Shown: positions 42,401 through 57,400, counted from the stretch's first letter. The stretch is 64,000 nt of DNA from Pterobdella sp. o SKG-2022 (GCA_964035795.1 CAXIVU010000139.1:37013-101012), one strand, 5' to 3'. The notes: generated by a model not told the origin, from the sequence alone. A program made the numbers and translations.

Positions 42401-45400
42401 ACAACATTTCTGTCGTTGTTGTCATAATAACAGTTGTTGTTTGCGTTGATGTTGCAATCGTTGTCGAAACTGTTGTAGCTGTAGCCAATGAAGTTGTTGT
42501 TACAGTTATTGTAGTTGGCGTTGTTGTTTCTACAGTAGTAACTGTTGGCGTAGATTTAGACAACATTTCTGTCGTTGTTGTCATAATAACAGTTGTTGTT
42601 TGCGTTGATGTTGCAATCGTTGTCGAAACTGTTGTAGCTGTAGCCAATGAAGTTGTTGTTACAGTTATTGTAGTTGGCGTTGTTGTTTCTACAGTAGTAA
42701 CTGTTGGCGTAGATTTAGACAACATTTCTGTCGTTGTTGTCATAATAACAGTTGTTGTTTGCGTTGATGTTGCAATCGTTGTCGAAACTGTTGTAGCTGT
42801 AGCCAATGAAGTTGTTGTTACAGTTATTGTAGTTGGCGTTGTTGTTTCTACAGTAGTAACTGTTGGCGTAGATTTAGACAACATTTCTGTCGTTGTTGTC
42901 ATAATAACAGTTGTTGTTTGCGTTGATGTTGCAATCGTTGTCGAAACTGTTGTAGCTGTAGCCAATGAAGTTGTTGTTACAGTTATTGTAGTTGGCGTTG
43001 TTGTTTCTACAGTAGTAACTGTTGGCGTAGATTTAGACAACATTTCTGTCGTTGTTGTCATAATAACAGTTGTTGTTTGCGTTGATGTTGCAATCGTTGT
43101 CGAAACTGTTGTAGCTGTAGCCAATGAAGTTGTTGTTACAGAAATTGTAGTTGGCGTTGTTGTTTCTACAGTAGTAACTGTTGGCGTAGATTTAGACAAC
43201 ATTTCTGTCGTTGTTGTCATAATAACAGTTGTTGTTTGCGTTGATGTTGCAATCGTTGTCGAAACTGTTGTAGCTGTAGCCAATGAAGTTGTTGTTACAG
43301 TTATTGTAGTTGGCGTTGTTGTTTCTACAGTAGTAACTGTTGGCGTAGATTTAGACAACATTTCTGTCGTTGTTGTCATAATAACAGTTGTTGTTTGCGT
43401 TAATGTTGCAATCGTTGTCGAAACTGTTGTAGCTGTAGCCAATGAAGTTGTTGTTACAGAAATTGTAGTTGGCGTTGTTGTTTCTACAGTAGTAACTGTT
43501 GGCGTAGATTTAGACAACATTTCTGTCGTTGTTGTCATAATAACAGTTGTTGTTTGCGTTGATGTTGCAATCGTTGTCGAAACTGTTGTAGCTGTAGCCA
43601 ATGAAGTTGTTGTTACAGAAATTGTAGTTGGCGTTGTTGTTTCTACAGTAGTAACTGTTGGCGTAGATTTAGACAACATTTCTGTCGTTGTTGTCATAAT
43701 AACAGTTGTTGTTTGCGTTGATGTTGCAATCGTTGTCGAAACTGTTGTAGCTGTAGCCAATGAAGTTGTTGTTACAGTTATTGTAGTTGGCGTTGTTGTT
43801 TCTACAGTAGTAACTGTCGGCGTAGATTTAGACAACATTTCTGTCGTTGTTGTCATAATAACAGTTGTTGTTTGCGTTGATGTTGCAATCGTTGTCGAAA
43901 CTGTTGTAGCTGTAGCCAATGAAGTTGTTGTTACAGTTATTGTAGTTGGCGTTGTTGTTTCTACAGTAGTAACTGTTGGCGTAGATTTAGACAACATTTC
44001 TATCGTTGTTGTCATAATAACAGTTGTTGTTTGCGTTGATGTTGCAATCGTTGTCGAAACTGTTGTAGCTGTAGCCAATGAAGTTGTTGTTACAGTTATT
44101 GTAGTTGGCGTTGTTGTTTCTACAGTAGTAACTGTTGGCGTAGATTTAGACAACATTTCTGTCGTTGTTGTCATAATAACAGTTGTTGTTTGCGTTGATG
44201 TTGCAATCGTTGTCGAAACTGTTGTAGCTGTAGCCAATGAAGTTGTTGTTACAGAAATTGTAGTTGGCGTTGTTGTTTCTACAGTAGTAACTGTTGGCGT
44301 AGATTTAGACAACATTTCTGTCGTTGTTGTCATAATAACAGTTGTTGTTTGCGTTGATGTTGCAATCGTTGTCGAAACTGTTGTAGCTGTAGCCAATGAA
44401 GTTGTTGTTACAGTTATTGTAGTTGGCGTTGTTGTTTCTACAGTAGTAACTGTTGGCGTAGATTTAGACAACATTTCTGTCGTTGTTGTCATAATAACAG
44501 TTGTTGTTTGCGTTAATGTTGCAATCGTTGTCGAAACTGTTGTAGCTGTAGCCAATGAAGTTGTTGTTACAGAAATTGTAGTTGGCGTTGTTGTTTCTAC
44601 AGTAGTAACTGTTGGCGTAGATTTAGACAACATTTCTGTCGTTGTTGTCATAATAACAGTTGTTGTTTGCGTTGATGTTGCAATCGTTGTCGAAACTGTT
44701 GTAGCTGTAGCCAATGAAGTTGTTGTTACAGAAATTGTAGTTGGCGTTGTTGTTTCTACAGTAGTAACTGTTGGCGTAGATTTAGACAACATTTCTGTCG
44801 TTGTTGTCATAATAACAGTTGTTGTTTGCGTTGATGTTGCAATCGTTGTCGAAACTGTTGTAGCTGTAGCCAATGAAGTTGTTGTTACAGTTATTGTAGT
44901 TGGCGTTGTTGTTTCTACAGTAGTAACTGTCGGCGTAGATTTAGACAACATTTCTGTCGTTGTTGTCATAATAACAGTTGTTGTTTGCGTTGATGTTGCA
45001 ATCGTTGTCGAAACTGTTGTAGCTGTAGCCAATGAAGTTGTTGTTACAGTTATTGTAGTTGGCGTTGTTGTTTCTACAGTAGTAACTGTTGGCGTAGATT
45101 TAGACAACATTTCTATCGTTGTTGTCATAATAACAGTTGTTGTTTGCGTTGATGTTGCAATCGTTGTCGAAACTGTTGTAGCTGTAGCCAATGAAGTTGT
45201 TGTTACAGTTATTGTAGTTGGCGTTGTTGTTTCTACAGTAGTAACTGTTGGCGTAGATTTAGACAACATTTCTGTCGTTGTTGTCATAATAACAGTTGTT
45301 GTTTGCGTTGATGTTGCAATCGTTGTCGAAACTGTTGTAGCTGTAGCCAATGAAGTTGTTGTTACAGTTATTGTAGTTGGCGTTGTTGTTTCTACAGTAG

Positions 45401-48400
45401 TAACTGTTGGCGTAGATTTAGACAACATTTCTGTCGTTGTTGTCATAATAACAGTTGTTGTTTGCGTTGATGTTGCAATCGTTGTCGAAACTGTTGTAGC
45501 TGTAGCCAATGAAGTTGTTGTTACAGTTATTGTAGTTGGCGTTGTTGTTTCTACAGTAGTAACTGTTGGCGTAGATTTAGACAACATTTCTGTCGTTGTT
45601 GTCATAATAACAGTTGTTGTTTGCGTTGATGTTGCAATCGTTGTCGAAACTGTTGTAGCTGTAGCCAATGAAGTTGTTGTTACAGTTATTGTAGTTGGCG
45701 TTGTTGTTTCTACAGTAGTAACTGTTGGCGTAGATTTAGACAACATTTCTATCGTTGTTGTCATAATAACAGTTGTTGTTTGCGTTGATGTTGCAATCGT
45801 TGTCGAAACTGTTGTAGCTGTAGCCAATGAAGTTGTTGTTACAGTTATTGTAGTTGGCGTTGTTGTTTCTACAGTAGTAACTGTTGGCGTAGATTTAGAC
45901 AACATTTCTGTCGTTGTTGTCATAATAACAGTTGTTGTTTGCGTTGATGTTGCAATCGTTGTCGAAACTGTTGTAGCTGTAGCCAATGAAGTTGTTGTTA
46001 CAGAAATTGTAGTTGGCGTTGTTGTTTCTACAGTAGTAACTGTTGGCGTAGATTTAGACAACATTTCTGTCGTTGTTGTCATAATAACAGTTGTTGTTTG
46101 CGTTGATGTTGCAATCGTTGTCGAAACTGTTGTAGCTGTAGCCAATGAAGTTGTTGTTACAGTTATTGTAGTTGGCGTTGTTGTTTCTACAGTAGTAACT
46201 GTTGGCGTAGATTTAGACAACATTTCTGTCGTTGTTGTCATAATAACAGTTGTTGTTTGCGTTGATAATGCATTCGTTGTCGAAACTGTTGTAGCTGTAG
46301 CCAATGAAGTTGTTGTTACAGTTATTGTAGTTGGCGTTGTTGTTTCTACAGTAGTAACTGTTGGCGTAGATTTAGACAACATTTCTGTCGTTGTTGTCAT
46401 AATAACAGTTGTTGTTTGCGTTGATGTTGCAATCGTTGTCGAAACTGTTGTAGCTGTAGCCAATGAAGTTGTTGTTACAGAAATTGTAGTTGGCGTTGTT
46501 GTTTCTACAGTAGTAACTGTTGGCGTAGATTTAGACAACATTTCTGTCGTTGTTGTCATAATAACAGTTGTTGTTTGCGTTGATGTTGCAATCGTTGTCG
46601 AAACTGTTGTAGCTGTAGCCAATGAAGTTGTTGTTACAGTTATTGTAGTTGGCGTTGTTGTTTCTACAGTAGTAACTGTCGGCGTAGATTTAGACAACAT
46701 TTCTGTCGTTGTTGTCATAATAACAGTTGTTGTTTGCGTTGATGTTGCAATCGTTGTCGAAACTGTTGTAGCTGTAGCCAATGAAGTTGTTGTTACAGTT
46801 ATTGTAGTTGGCGTTGTTGTTTCTACAGTAGTAACTGTTGGCGTAGATTTAGACAACATTTCTATCGTTGTTGTCATAATAACAGTTGTTGTTTGCGTTG
46901 ATGTTGCAATCGTTGTCGAAACTGTTGTAGCTGTAGCCAATGAAGTTGTTGTTACAGTTATTGTAGTTGGCGTTGTTGTTTCTACAGTAGTAACTGTTGG
47001 CGTAGATTTAGACAACATTTCTGTCGTTGTTGTCATAATAACAGTTGTTGTTTGCGTTGATGTTGCAATCGTTGTCGAAACTGTTGTAGCTGTAGCCAAT
47101 GAAGTTGTTGTTACAGTTATTGTAGTTGGCGTTGTTGTTTCTACAGTAGTAACTGTTGGCGTAGATTTAGACAACATTTCTATCGTTGTTGTCATAATAA
47201 CAGTTGTTGTTTGCGTTGATGTTGCAATCGTTGTCGAAACTGTTGTAGCTGTAGCCAATGAAGTTGTTGTTACAGTTATTGTAGTTGGCGTTGTTGTTTC
47301 TACAGTAGTAACTGTTGGCGTAGATTTAGACAACATTTCTGTCGTTGTTGTCATAATAACAGTTGTTGTTTGCGTTGATGTTGCAATCGTTGTCGAAACT
47401 GTTGTAGCTGTAGCCAATGAAGTTGTTGTTACAGTTATTGTAGTTGGCGTTGTTGTTTCTACAGTAGTAACTGTTGGCGTAGATTTAGACAACATTTCTG
47501 TCGTTGTTGTCATAATAACAGTTGTTGTTTGCGTTGATGTTGCAATCGTTGTCGAAACTGTTGTAGCTGTAGCCAATGAAGTTGTTGTTACAGTTATTGT
47601 AGTTGGCGTTGTTGTTTCTACAGTAGTAACTGTTGGCGTAGATTTAGACAACATTTCTGTCGTTGTTGTCATAATAACAGTTGTTGTTTGCGTTGATGTT
47701 GCAATCGTTGTCGAAACTGTTGTAGCTGTAGCCAATGAAGTTGTTGTTACAGTTATTGTAGTTGGCGTTGTTGTTTCTACAGTAGTAACTGTTGGCGTAG
47801 ATTTAGACAACATTTCTGTCGTTGTTGTCATAATAACAGTTGTTGTTTGCGTTGATAATGCATTCGTTGTCGAAACTGTTGTAGCTGTAGCCAATGAAGT
47901 TGTTGTTACAGAAATTGTAGTTGGCGTTGTTGTTTCTACAGTAGTAACTGTTGGCGTAGATTTAGACAACATTTCTGTCGTTGTTGTCATAATAACAGTT
48001 GTTGTTTGCGTTGATGTTGCAATCGTTGTCGAAACTGTTGTAGCTGTAGCCAATGAAGTTGTTGTTACAGAAATTGTAGTTGGCGTTGTTGTTTCTACAG
48101 TAGTAACTGTTGGCGTAGATTTAGACAACATTTCTGTCGTTGTTGTCATAATAACAGTTGTTGTTTGCGTTGATGTTGCAATCGTTGTCGAAACTGTTGT
48201 AGCTGTAGCCAATGAAGTTGTTATTACAGTTATTGTAGTTGGCGTTGTTGTTTCTACAGTAGTAACTGTCGGCGTAGATTTAGACAACATTTCTGTCGTT
48301 GTTGTCATAATAACAGTTGTTGTTTGCGTTGATGTTGCAATCGTTGTCGAAACTGTTGTAGCTGTAGCCAATGAAGTTGTTGTTACAGTTATTGTAGTTG

Positions 48401-51400
48401 GCGTTGTTGTTTCTACAGTAGTAACTGTTGGCGTAGATTTAGACAACATTTCTATCGTTGTTGTCATAATAACAGTTGTTGTTTGCGTTGATGTTGCAAT
48501 CGTTGTCGAAACTGTTGTAGCTGTAGCCAATGAAGTTGTTGTTACAGTTATTGTAGTTGGCGTTGTTGTTTCTACAGTAGTAACTGTTGGCGTAGATTTA
48601 GACAACATTTCTGTCGTTGTTGTCATAATAACAGTTGTTGTTTGCGTTGATGTTGCAATCGTTGTCGAAACTGTTGTAGCTGTAGCCAATGAAGTTGTTG
48701 TTACAGAAATTGTAGTTGGCGTTGTTGTTTCTACAGTAGTAACTGTTGGCGTAGATTTAGACAACATTTCTGTCGTTGTTGTCATAATAACAGTTGTTGT
48801 TTGCGTTGATGTTGCAATCGTTGTCGAAACTGTTGTAGCTGTAGCCAATGAAGTTGTTGTTACAGTTATTGTAGTTGGCGTTGTTGTTTCTACAGTAGTA
48901 ACTGTTGGCGTAGATTTAGACAACATTTCTGTCGTTGTTGTCATAATAACAGTTGTTGTTTGCGTTGATGTTGCAATCGTTGTCGAAACTGTTGTAGCTG
49001 TAGCCAATGAAGTTGTTGTTACAGTTAATGTAGTTGGCGTTGTTGTTTCTACAGTAGTAACTGTTGGCGTAGATTTAGACAACATTTCTGTCGTTGTTGT
49101 CATAATAACAGTTGTTGTTTGCGTTGATGTTGCAATCGTTGTCGAAACTGTTGTAGCTGTAGCCAATGAAGTTGTTGTTACAGTTATTGTAGTTGGCGTT
49201 GTTGTTTCTACAGTAGTAACTGTTGGCGTAGATTTAGACAACATTTCTGTCGTTGTTGTCATAATAACAGTTGTTGTTTGCGTTGATGTTGCAATCGTTG
49301 TCGAAACTGTTGTAGCTGTAGCCAATGAAGTTGTTGTTACAGTTATTGTAGTTGGCGTTGTTGTTTCTACAGTAGTAACTGTTGGCGTAGATTTAGACAA
49401 CATTTCTGTCGTTGTTGTCATAATAACAGTTGTTGTTTGCGTTGATGTTGCAATCGTTGTCGAAACTGTTGTAGCTGTAGCCAATGAAGTTGTTGTTACA
49501 GTTATTGTAGTTGGCGTTGTTGTTTCTACAGTAGTAACTGTTGGCGTAGATTTAGACAACATTTCTATCGTTGTTGTCATAATAACAGTTGTTGTTTGCG
49601 TTGATGTTGCAATCGTTGTCGAAACTGTTGTAGCTGTAGCCAATGAAGTTGTTGTTACAGTTATTGTAGTTGGCGTTGTTGTTTCTACAGTAGTAACTGT
49701 TGGCGTAGATTTAGACAACATTTCTGTCGTTGTTGTCATAATAACAGTTGTTGTTTGCGTTGATGTTGCAATCGTTGTCGAAACTGTTGTAGCTGTAGCC
49801 AATGAAGTTGTTGTTACAGTTATTGTAGTTGGCGTTGTTGTTTCTACAGTAGTAACTGTTGGCGTAGATTTAGACAACATTTCTGTCGTTGTTGTCATAA
49901 TAACAGTTGTTGTTTGCGTTGATGTTGCAATCGTTGTCGAAACTGTTGTAGCTGTAGCCAATGAAGTTGTTGTTACAGTTAATGTAGTTGGCGTTGTTGT
50001 TTCTACAGTAGTAACTGTTGGCGTAGATTTAGACAACATTTCTGTCGTTGTTGTCATAATAACAGTTGTTGTTTGCGTTGATGTTGCAATCGTTGTCGAA
50101 ACTGTTGTAGCTGTAGCCAATGAAGTTGTTGTTACAGTTATTGTAGTTGGCGTTGTTGTTTCTACAGTAGTAACTGTTGGCGTAGATTTAGACAACATTT
50201 CTGTCGTTGTTGTCATAATAACAGTTGTTGTTTGCGTTGATGTTGCAATCGTTGTCGAAACTGTTGTAGCTGTAGCCAATGAAGTTGTTGTTACAGAAAT
50301 TGTAGTTGGCGTTGTTGTTTCTACAGTAGTAACTGTTGGCGTAGATTTAGACAACATTTCTGTCGTTGTTGTCATAATAACAGTTGTTGTTTGCGTTGAT
50401 GTTGCAATCGTTGTCGAAACTGTTGTAGCTGTAGCCAATGAAGTTGTTGTTACAGTTATTGTAGTTGGCGTTGTTGTTTCTACAGTAGTAACTGTTGGCG
50501 TAGATTTAGACAACATTTCTGTCGTTGTTGTCATAATAACAGTTGTTGTTTGCGTTGATGTTGCAATCGTTGTCGAAACTGTTGTAGCTGTAGCCAATGA
50601 AGTTGTTGTTACAGTTATTGTAGTTGGCGTTGTTGTTTCTACAGTAGTAACTGTTGGCGTAGATTTAGACAACATTTCTGTCGTTGTTGTCATAATAACA
50701 GTTGTTGTTTGCGTTGATGTTGCAATCGTTGTCGAAACTGTTGTAGCTGTAGCCAATGAAGTTGTTGTTACAGTTATTGTAGTTGGCGTTGTTGTTTCTA
50801 CAGTAGTAACTGTTGGCGTAGATTTAGACAACATTTCTGTCGTTGTTGTCATAATAACAGTTGTTGTTTGCGTTGATGTTGCAATCGTTGTCGAAACTGT
50901 TGTAGCTGTAGCCAATGAAGTTGTTGTTACAGTTATTGTAGTTGGCGTTGTTGTTTCTACAGTAGTAACTGTTGGCGTAGATTTAGACAACATTTCTGTC
51001 GTTGTTGTCATAATAACAGTTGTTGTTTGCGTTGATGTTGCAATCGTTGTCGAAACTGTTGTAGCTGTAGCCAATGAAGTTGTTGTTACAGTTATTGTAG
51101 TTGGCGTTGTTGTTTCTACAGTAGTAACTGTTGGCGTAGATTTAGACAACATTTCTGTCGTTGTTGTCATAATAACAGTTGTTGTTTGCGTTGATGTTGC
51201 AATCGTTGTCGAAACTGTTGTAGCTGTAGCCAATGAAGTTGTTGTTACAGTTATTGTAGTTGGCGTTGTTGTTTCTACAGTAGTAACTGTTGGCGTAGAT
51301 TTAGACAACATTTCTGTCGTTGTTGTCATAATAACAGTTGTTGTTTGCGTTGATGTTGCAATCGTTGTCGAAACTGTTGTAGCTGTAGCCAATGAAGTTG

Positions 51401-54400
51401 TTGTTACAGTTATTGTAGTTGGCGTTGTTGTTTCTACAGTAGTAACTGTTGGCGTAGATTTAGACAACATTTCTGTCGTTGTTGTCATAATAACAGTTGT
51501 TGTTTGCGTTGATGTTGCAATCGTTGTCGAAACTGTTGTAGCTGTAGCCAATGAAGTTGTTGTTACAGTTATTGTAGTTGGCGTTGTTGTTTCTACAGTA
51601 GTAACTGTTGGCGTAGATTTAGACAACATTTCTGTCGTTGTTGTCATAATAACAGTTGTTGTTTGCGTTGATGTTGCAATCGTTGTCGAAACTGTTGTAG
51701 CTGTAGCCAATGAAGTTGTTGTTACAGTTATTGTAGTTGGCGTTGTTGTTTCTACAGTAGTAACTGTTGGCGTAGATTTAGACAACATTTCTGTCGTTGT
51801 TGTCATAATAACAGTTGTTGTTTGCGTTGATGTTGCAATCGTTGTCGAAACTGTTGTAGCTGTAGCCAATGAAGTTGTTGTTACAGTTATTGTAGTTGGC
51901 GTTGTTGTTTCTACAGTAGTAACTGTTGGCGTAGATTTAGACAACATTTCTGTCGTTGTTGTCATAATAACAGTTGTTGTTTGCGTTGATGTTGCAATCG
52001 TTGTCGAAACTGTTGTAGCTGTAGCCAATGAAGTTGTTGTTACAGATATTGTAGTTGGCGTTGTTGTTTCTACAGTAGTAACTGTTGGCGTAGATTTAGA
52101 CAACATTTCTGTCGTTGTTGTCATAATAACAGTTGTTGTTTGCGTTGATGTTGCAATCGTTGTCGAAACTGTTGTAGCTGTAGCCAATGAAGTTGTTGTT
52201 ACAGTTATTGTAGTTGGCGTTGTTGTTTCTACAGTAGTAACTGTTGGCGTAGATTTAGACAACATTTCTGTCGTTGTTGTCATAATAACAGTTGTTGTTT
52301 GCGTTGATGTTGCAATCGTTGTCGAAACTGTTGTAGCTGTAGCCAATGAAGTTGTTGTTACAGTTATTGTAGTTGGCGTTGTTGTTTCTACAGTAGTAAC
52401 TGTTGGCGTAGATTTAGACAACATTTCTGTCGTTGTTGTCATAATAACAGTTGTTGTTTGCGTTGATGTTGCAATCGTTGTCGAAACTGTTGTAGCTGTA
52501 GCCAATGAAGTTGTTGTTACAGTTATTGTAGTTGGCGTTGTTGTTTCTACAGTAGTAACTGTTGGCGTAGATTTAGACAACATTTCTGTCGTTGTTGTCA
52601 TAATAACAGTTGTTGTTTGCGTTGATGTTGCAATCGTTGTCGAAACTGTTGTAGCTGTAGCCAATGAAGTTGTTGTTACAGTTATTGTAGTTGGCGTTGT
52701 TGTTTCTACAGTAGTAACTGTTGGCGTAGATTTAGACAACATTTCTGTCGTTGTTGTCATAATAACAGTTGTTGTTTGCGTTGATGTTGCAATCGTTGTC
52801 GAAACTGTTGTAGCTGTAGCCAATGAAGTTGTTGTTACAGTTATTGTAGTTGGCGTTGTTGTTTCTACAGTAGTAACTGTTGGCGTAGATTTAGACAACA
52901 TTTCTGTCGTTGTTGTCATAATAACAGTTGTTGTTTGCGTTGATGTTGCAATCGTTGTCGAAACTGTTGTAGCTGTAGCCAATGAAGTTGTTGTTACAGT
53001 TATTGTAGTTGGCGTTGTTGTTTCTACAGTAGTAACTGTTGGCGTAGATTTAGACAACATTTCTGTCGTTGTTGTCATAATAACAGTTGTTGTTTGCGTT
53101 GATGTTGCAATCGTTGTCGAAACTGTTGTAGCTGTAGCCAATGAAGTTGTTGTTACAGTTATTGTAGTTGGCGTTGTTGTTTCTACAGTAGTAACTGTTG
53201 TCGTAGATTTAGACAACATTTCTGTCGTTGTTGTCATAATAACAGTTGTTGTTTGCGTTGATGTTGCAATCGTTGTCGAAACTGTTGTAGCTGTAGCCAA
53301 TGAAGTTGTTGTTACAGTTATTGTAGTTGGCGTTGTTGTTTCTACAGTAGTAACTGTTGGCGTAGATTTAGACAACATTTCTGTCGTTGTTGTCATAATA
53401 ACAGTTGTTGTTTGCGTTGATGTTGCAATCGTTGTCGAAACTGTTGTAGCTGTAGCCAATGAAGTTGTTGTTACAGAAATTGTAGTTGGCGTTGTTGTTT
53501 CTACAGTAGTAACTGTTGGCGTAGATTTAGACAACATTTCTGTCGTTGTTGTCATAATAACAGTTGTTGTTTGCGTTGATGTTGCAATCGTTGTCGAAAC
53601 TGTTGTAGCTGTAGCCAATGAAGTTGTTGTTACAGTTATTGTAGTTGGCGTTATTGTTTCTACAGTAGTAACTGTTGGCGTAGATTTAGACAACATTTCT
53701 GTCGTTGTTGTCATAATAACAGTTGTTGTTTGCGTTGATGTTGCAATCGTTGTCGAAACTGTTGTAGCTGTAGCCAATGAAGTTGTTGTTACAGAAATTG
53801 TAGTTGGCGTTGTTGTTTCTACAGTAGTAACTGTTGGCGTAGATTTAGACAACATTTCTGTCTTTGTTGTCATAATAACAGTTGTTGTTTGCGTTGATGT
53901 TGCAATCGTTGTCGAAACTGTTGTAGCTGTAGCCAATGAAGTTGTTGTTACAGAAATTGTAGTTGGCGTTGTTGTTTCTACAGTAGTAACTGTTGGCGTA
54001 GATTTAGACAACATTTCTGTCGTTGTTGTCATAATAACAGTTGTTGTTTGCGTTGATGTTGCAATCGTTGTCGGAACTGTTGTAGCTGTAGCCAATGAAG
54101 TTGTTGTTACAGTTATTGTAGTTGGCGTTGTTGTTTCTACAGTAGTAACTTTTGGCGTAGATTTAGACAACATTTCTGTCGTTGTTGTCATAATAACAGT
54201 TGTTGTTTGCGTTGATGTTGCAATCGTTGTCGAAACTGTTGTAGCTGTAGCCAATGAAGTTGTTGTTACAGTTATTGTAGTTGGCGTTGTTGTTTCTACA
54301 GTAGTAACTGTTGGCGTAGATTTAGACAACATTTCTGTCGTTGTTGTCATAATAACAGTTGTTGTTTGCGTTGATGTTGCAATCGTTGTCGAAACTGTTG

Positions 54401-57400
54401 TAGCTGTAGCCAATGAAGTTGTTGTTACAGTTATTGTAGTTGGCGTTGTTGTTTCTACAGTAGTAACTGTTGGCGTAGATTTAGACAACATTTCTGTCGT
54501 TGTTGTCATAATAACAGTTGTTGTTTGCGTTGATAATGCATTCGTTGTCGAAACTGTTGTAGCTGTAGCCAATGAAGTTGTTGTTTTAGAAATTGTAGTT
54601 GGCGTTGTTGTTTCTACAGTAGTAACTGTTGGCGTAGATTTAGACAACATTTCTGTCGTTGTTGTCATAATAACAGTTGTTGTTTGCGTTGATGTTGCAA
54701 TCGTTGTCGAAACTGTTGTAGCTGTAGCCAATGAAGTTGTTGTTACAGTTATTGTAGTTGGCGTTGTTGTTTCTACAGTAGTAACTGTTGGCGTAGATTT
54801 AGACAACATTTCTGTCGTTGTTGTCATAATAACAGTTGTTGTTTGCGTTGATGTTGCAATCGTTGTCGAAACTGTTGTAGCTGTAGCCAATGAAGTTGTT
54901 GTTACAGAAATTGTAGTTGGCGTTGTTGTTTCTACAGTAGTAACTGTTGGCGTAGATTCAGACAACATTTCTGTCGTTGTTGTCATAATAACAGTTGTTG
55001 TTTGCGTTGATGTTGCAATCGTTGTCGAAACTGTTGTAGCTGTAGCCAATGAAGTTGTTGTTACAGTTATTGTAGTTGGCGTTGTTGTTTCTACAGTAGT
55101 AACTGTTGGCGTAGATTTAGACAACATTTCTGTCGTTGTTGTCATAATAACAGTTGTTGTTTGCGTTGATGTTGCAATCGTTGTCGAAACTGTTGTAGCT
55201 GTAGCCAATGAAGTTGTTGTTACAGTTATTGTAGTTGGCGTTGTTGTTTCTACAGTAGTAACTGTTGGCGTAGATTTAGACAACATTTCTATCGTTGTTG
55301 TCATAATAACAGTTGTTGTTTGCGTTGATGTTGCAATCGTTGTCGAAACTGTTGTAGCTGTAGCCAATGAAGTTGTTGTTACAGTTATTGTAGTTGGCGT
55401 TGTTGTTTCTACAGTAGTAACTGTTGGCGTAGATTTAGACAACATTTCTGTCGTTGTTGTCATAATAACAGTTGTTGTTTGCGTTGATGTTGCAATCGTT
55501 GTCGAAACTGTTGTAGCTGTAGCCAATGAAGTTGTTGTTACAGAAATTGTAGTTGGCGTTGTTGTTTCTACAGTAGTAACTGTTGGCGTAGATTTAGACA
55601 ACATTTCTGTCGTTGTTGTCATAATAACAGTTGTTGTTTGCGTTGATGTTGCAATCGTTGTCGAAACTGTTGTAGCTGTAGCCAATGAAGTTGTTGTTAC
55701 AGTTATTGTAGTTGGCGTTGTTGTTTCTACAGTAGTAACTGTTGGCGTAGATTTAGACAACATTTCTGTCGTTGTTGTCATAATAACAGTTGTTGTTTGC
55801 GTTGATGTTGCAATCGTTGTCGAAACTGTTGTAGCTGTAGCCAATGAAGTTGTTGTTACAGTTATTGTAGTTGGCGTTGTTGTTTCTACAGTAGTAACTG
55901 TTGGCGTAGATTTAGACAACATTTCTGTCGTTGTTGTCATAATAACAGTTGTTGTTTGCGTTGATGTTGCAATCGTTGTCGAAACTGTTGTAGCTGTAGC
56001 CAATGAAGTTGTTGTTACAGAAATTGTAGTTGGCGTTGTTGTTTCTACAGTAGTAACTGTTGGCGTAGATTTAGACAACATTTCTGTCGTTGTTGTCATA
56101 ATAACAGTTGTTGTTTGCGTTGATGTTGCAATCGTTGTCGAAACTGTTGTAGCTGTAGCCAATGAAGTTGTTGTTACAGAAATTGTAGTTGGCGTTGTTG
56201 TTTCTACAGTAGTAACTGTTGGCGTAGATTTAGACAACATTTCTGTCGTTGTTGTCATAATAACAGTTGTTGTTTGCGTTGATGTTGCAATCGTTGTCGA
56301 AACTGTTGTAGCTGTAGCCAATGAAGTTGTTGTTACAGTTATTGTAGTTGGCGTTGTTGTTTCTACAGTAGTAACTGTTGGCGTAGATTTAGACAACATT
56401 TCTGTCGTTGTTGTCATAATAACAGTTGTTGTTTGCGTTGATGTTGCAATCGTTGTCGAAACTGTTGTAGCTGTAGCCAATGAAGTTGTTGTTACAGTTA
56501 TTGTAGTTGGCGTTGTTGTTTCTACAGTAGTAACTGTTGGCGTAGATTTAGACAACATTTCTGTCGTTGTTGTCATAATAACAGTTGTTGTTTGCGTTGA
56601 TGTTGCAATCGTTGTCGAAACTGTTGTAGCTGTAGCCAATGAAGTTGTTGTTACAGTTATTGTAGTTGGCGTTGTTGTTTCTACAGTAGTAACTGTTGGC
56701 GTAGATTTAGACAACATTTCTGTCGTTGTTGTCATAATAACAGTTGTTGTTTGCGTTGATGTTGCAATCGTTGTCGAAACTGTTGTAGCTGTAGCCAATG
56801 AAGTTGTTGTTACAGTTATTGTAGTTGGCGTTGTTGTTTCTACAGTAGTAACTGTTGGCGTAGATTTAGACAACATTTCTGTCGTTGTTGTCATAATAAC
56901 AGTTGTTGTTTGCGTTGATAATGCATTCGTTGTCGAAACTGTTGTAGCTGTAGCCAATGAAGTTGTTGTTACAGAAATTGTAGTTGGCGTTGTTGTTTCT
57001 ACAGTAGTAACTGTTGGCGTAGATTTAGACAACATTTCTGTCGTTGTTGTCATAATAACAGTTGTTGTTTGCGTTGATGTTGCAATCGTTGTCGAAACTG
57101 TTGTAGCTGTAGCCAATGAAGTTGTTGTTACAGTTATTGTAGTTGGCGTTGTTGTTTCTACAGTAGTAACTGTTGGCGTAGATTTAGACAACATTTCTGT
57201 CGTTGTTGTCATAATAACAGTTGTTGTTTGCGTTGATGTTGCAATCGTTGTCGAAACTGTTGTAGCTGTAGCCAATGAAGTTGTTGTTACAGAAATTGTA
57301 GTTGGCGTTGTTGTTTCTACAGTAGTAACTGTTGGCGTAGATTCAGACAACATTTCTGTCGTTGTTGTCATAATAACAGTTGTTGTTTGCGTTGATGTTG

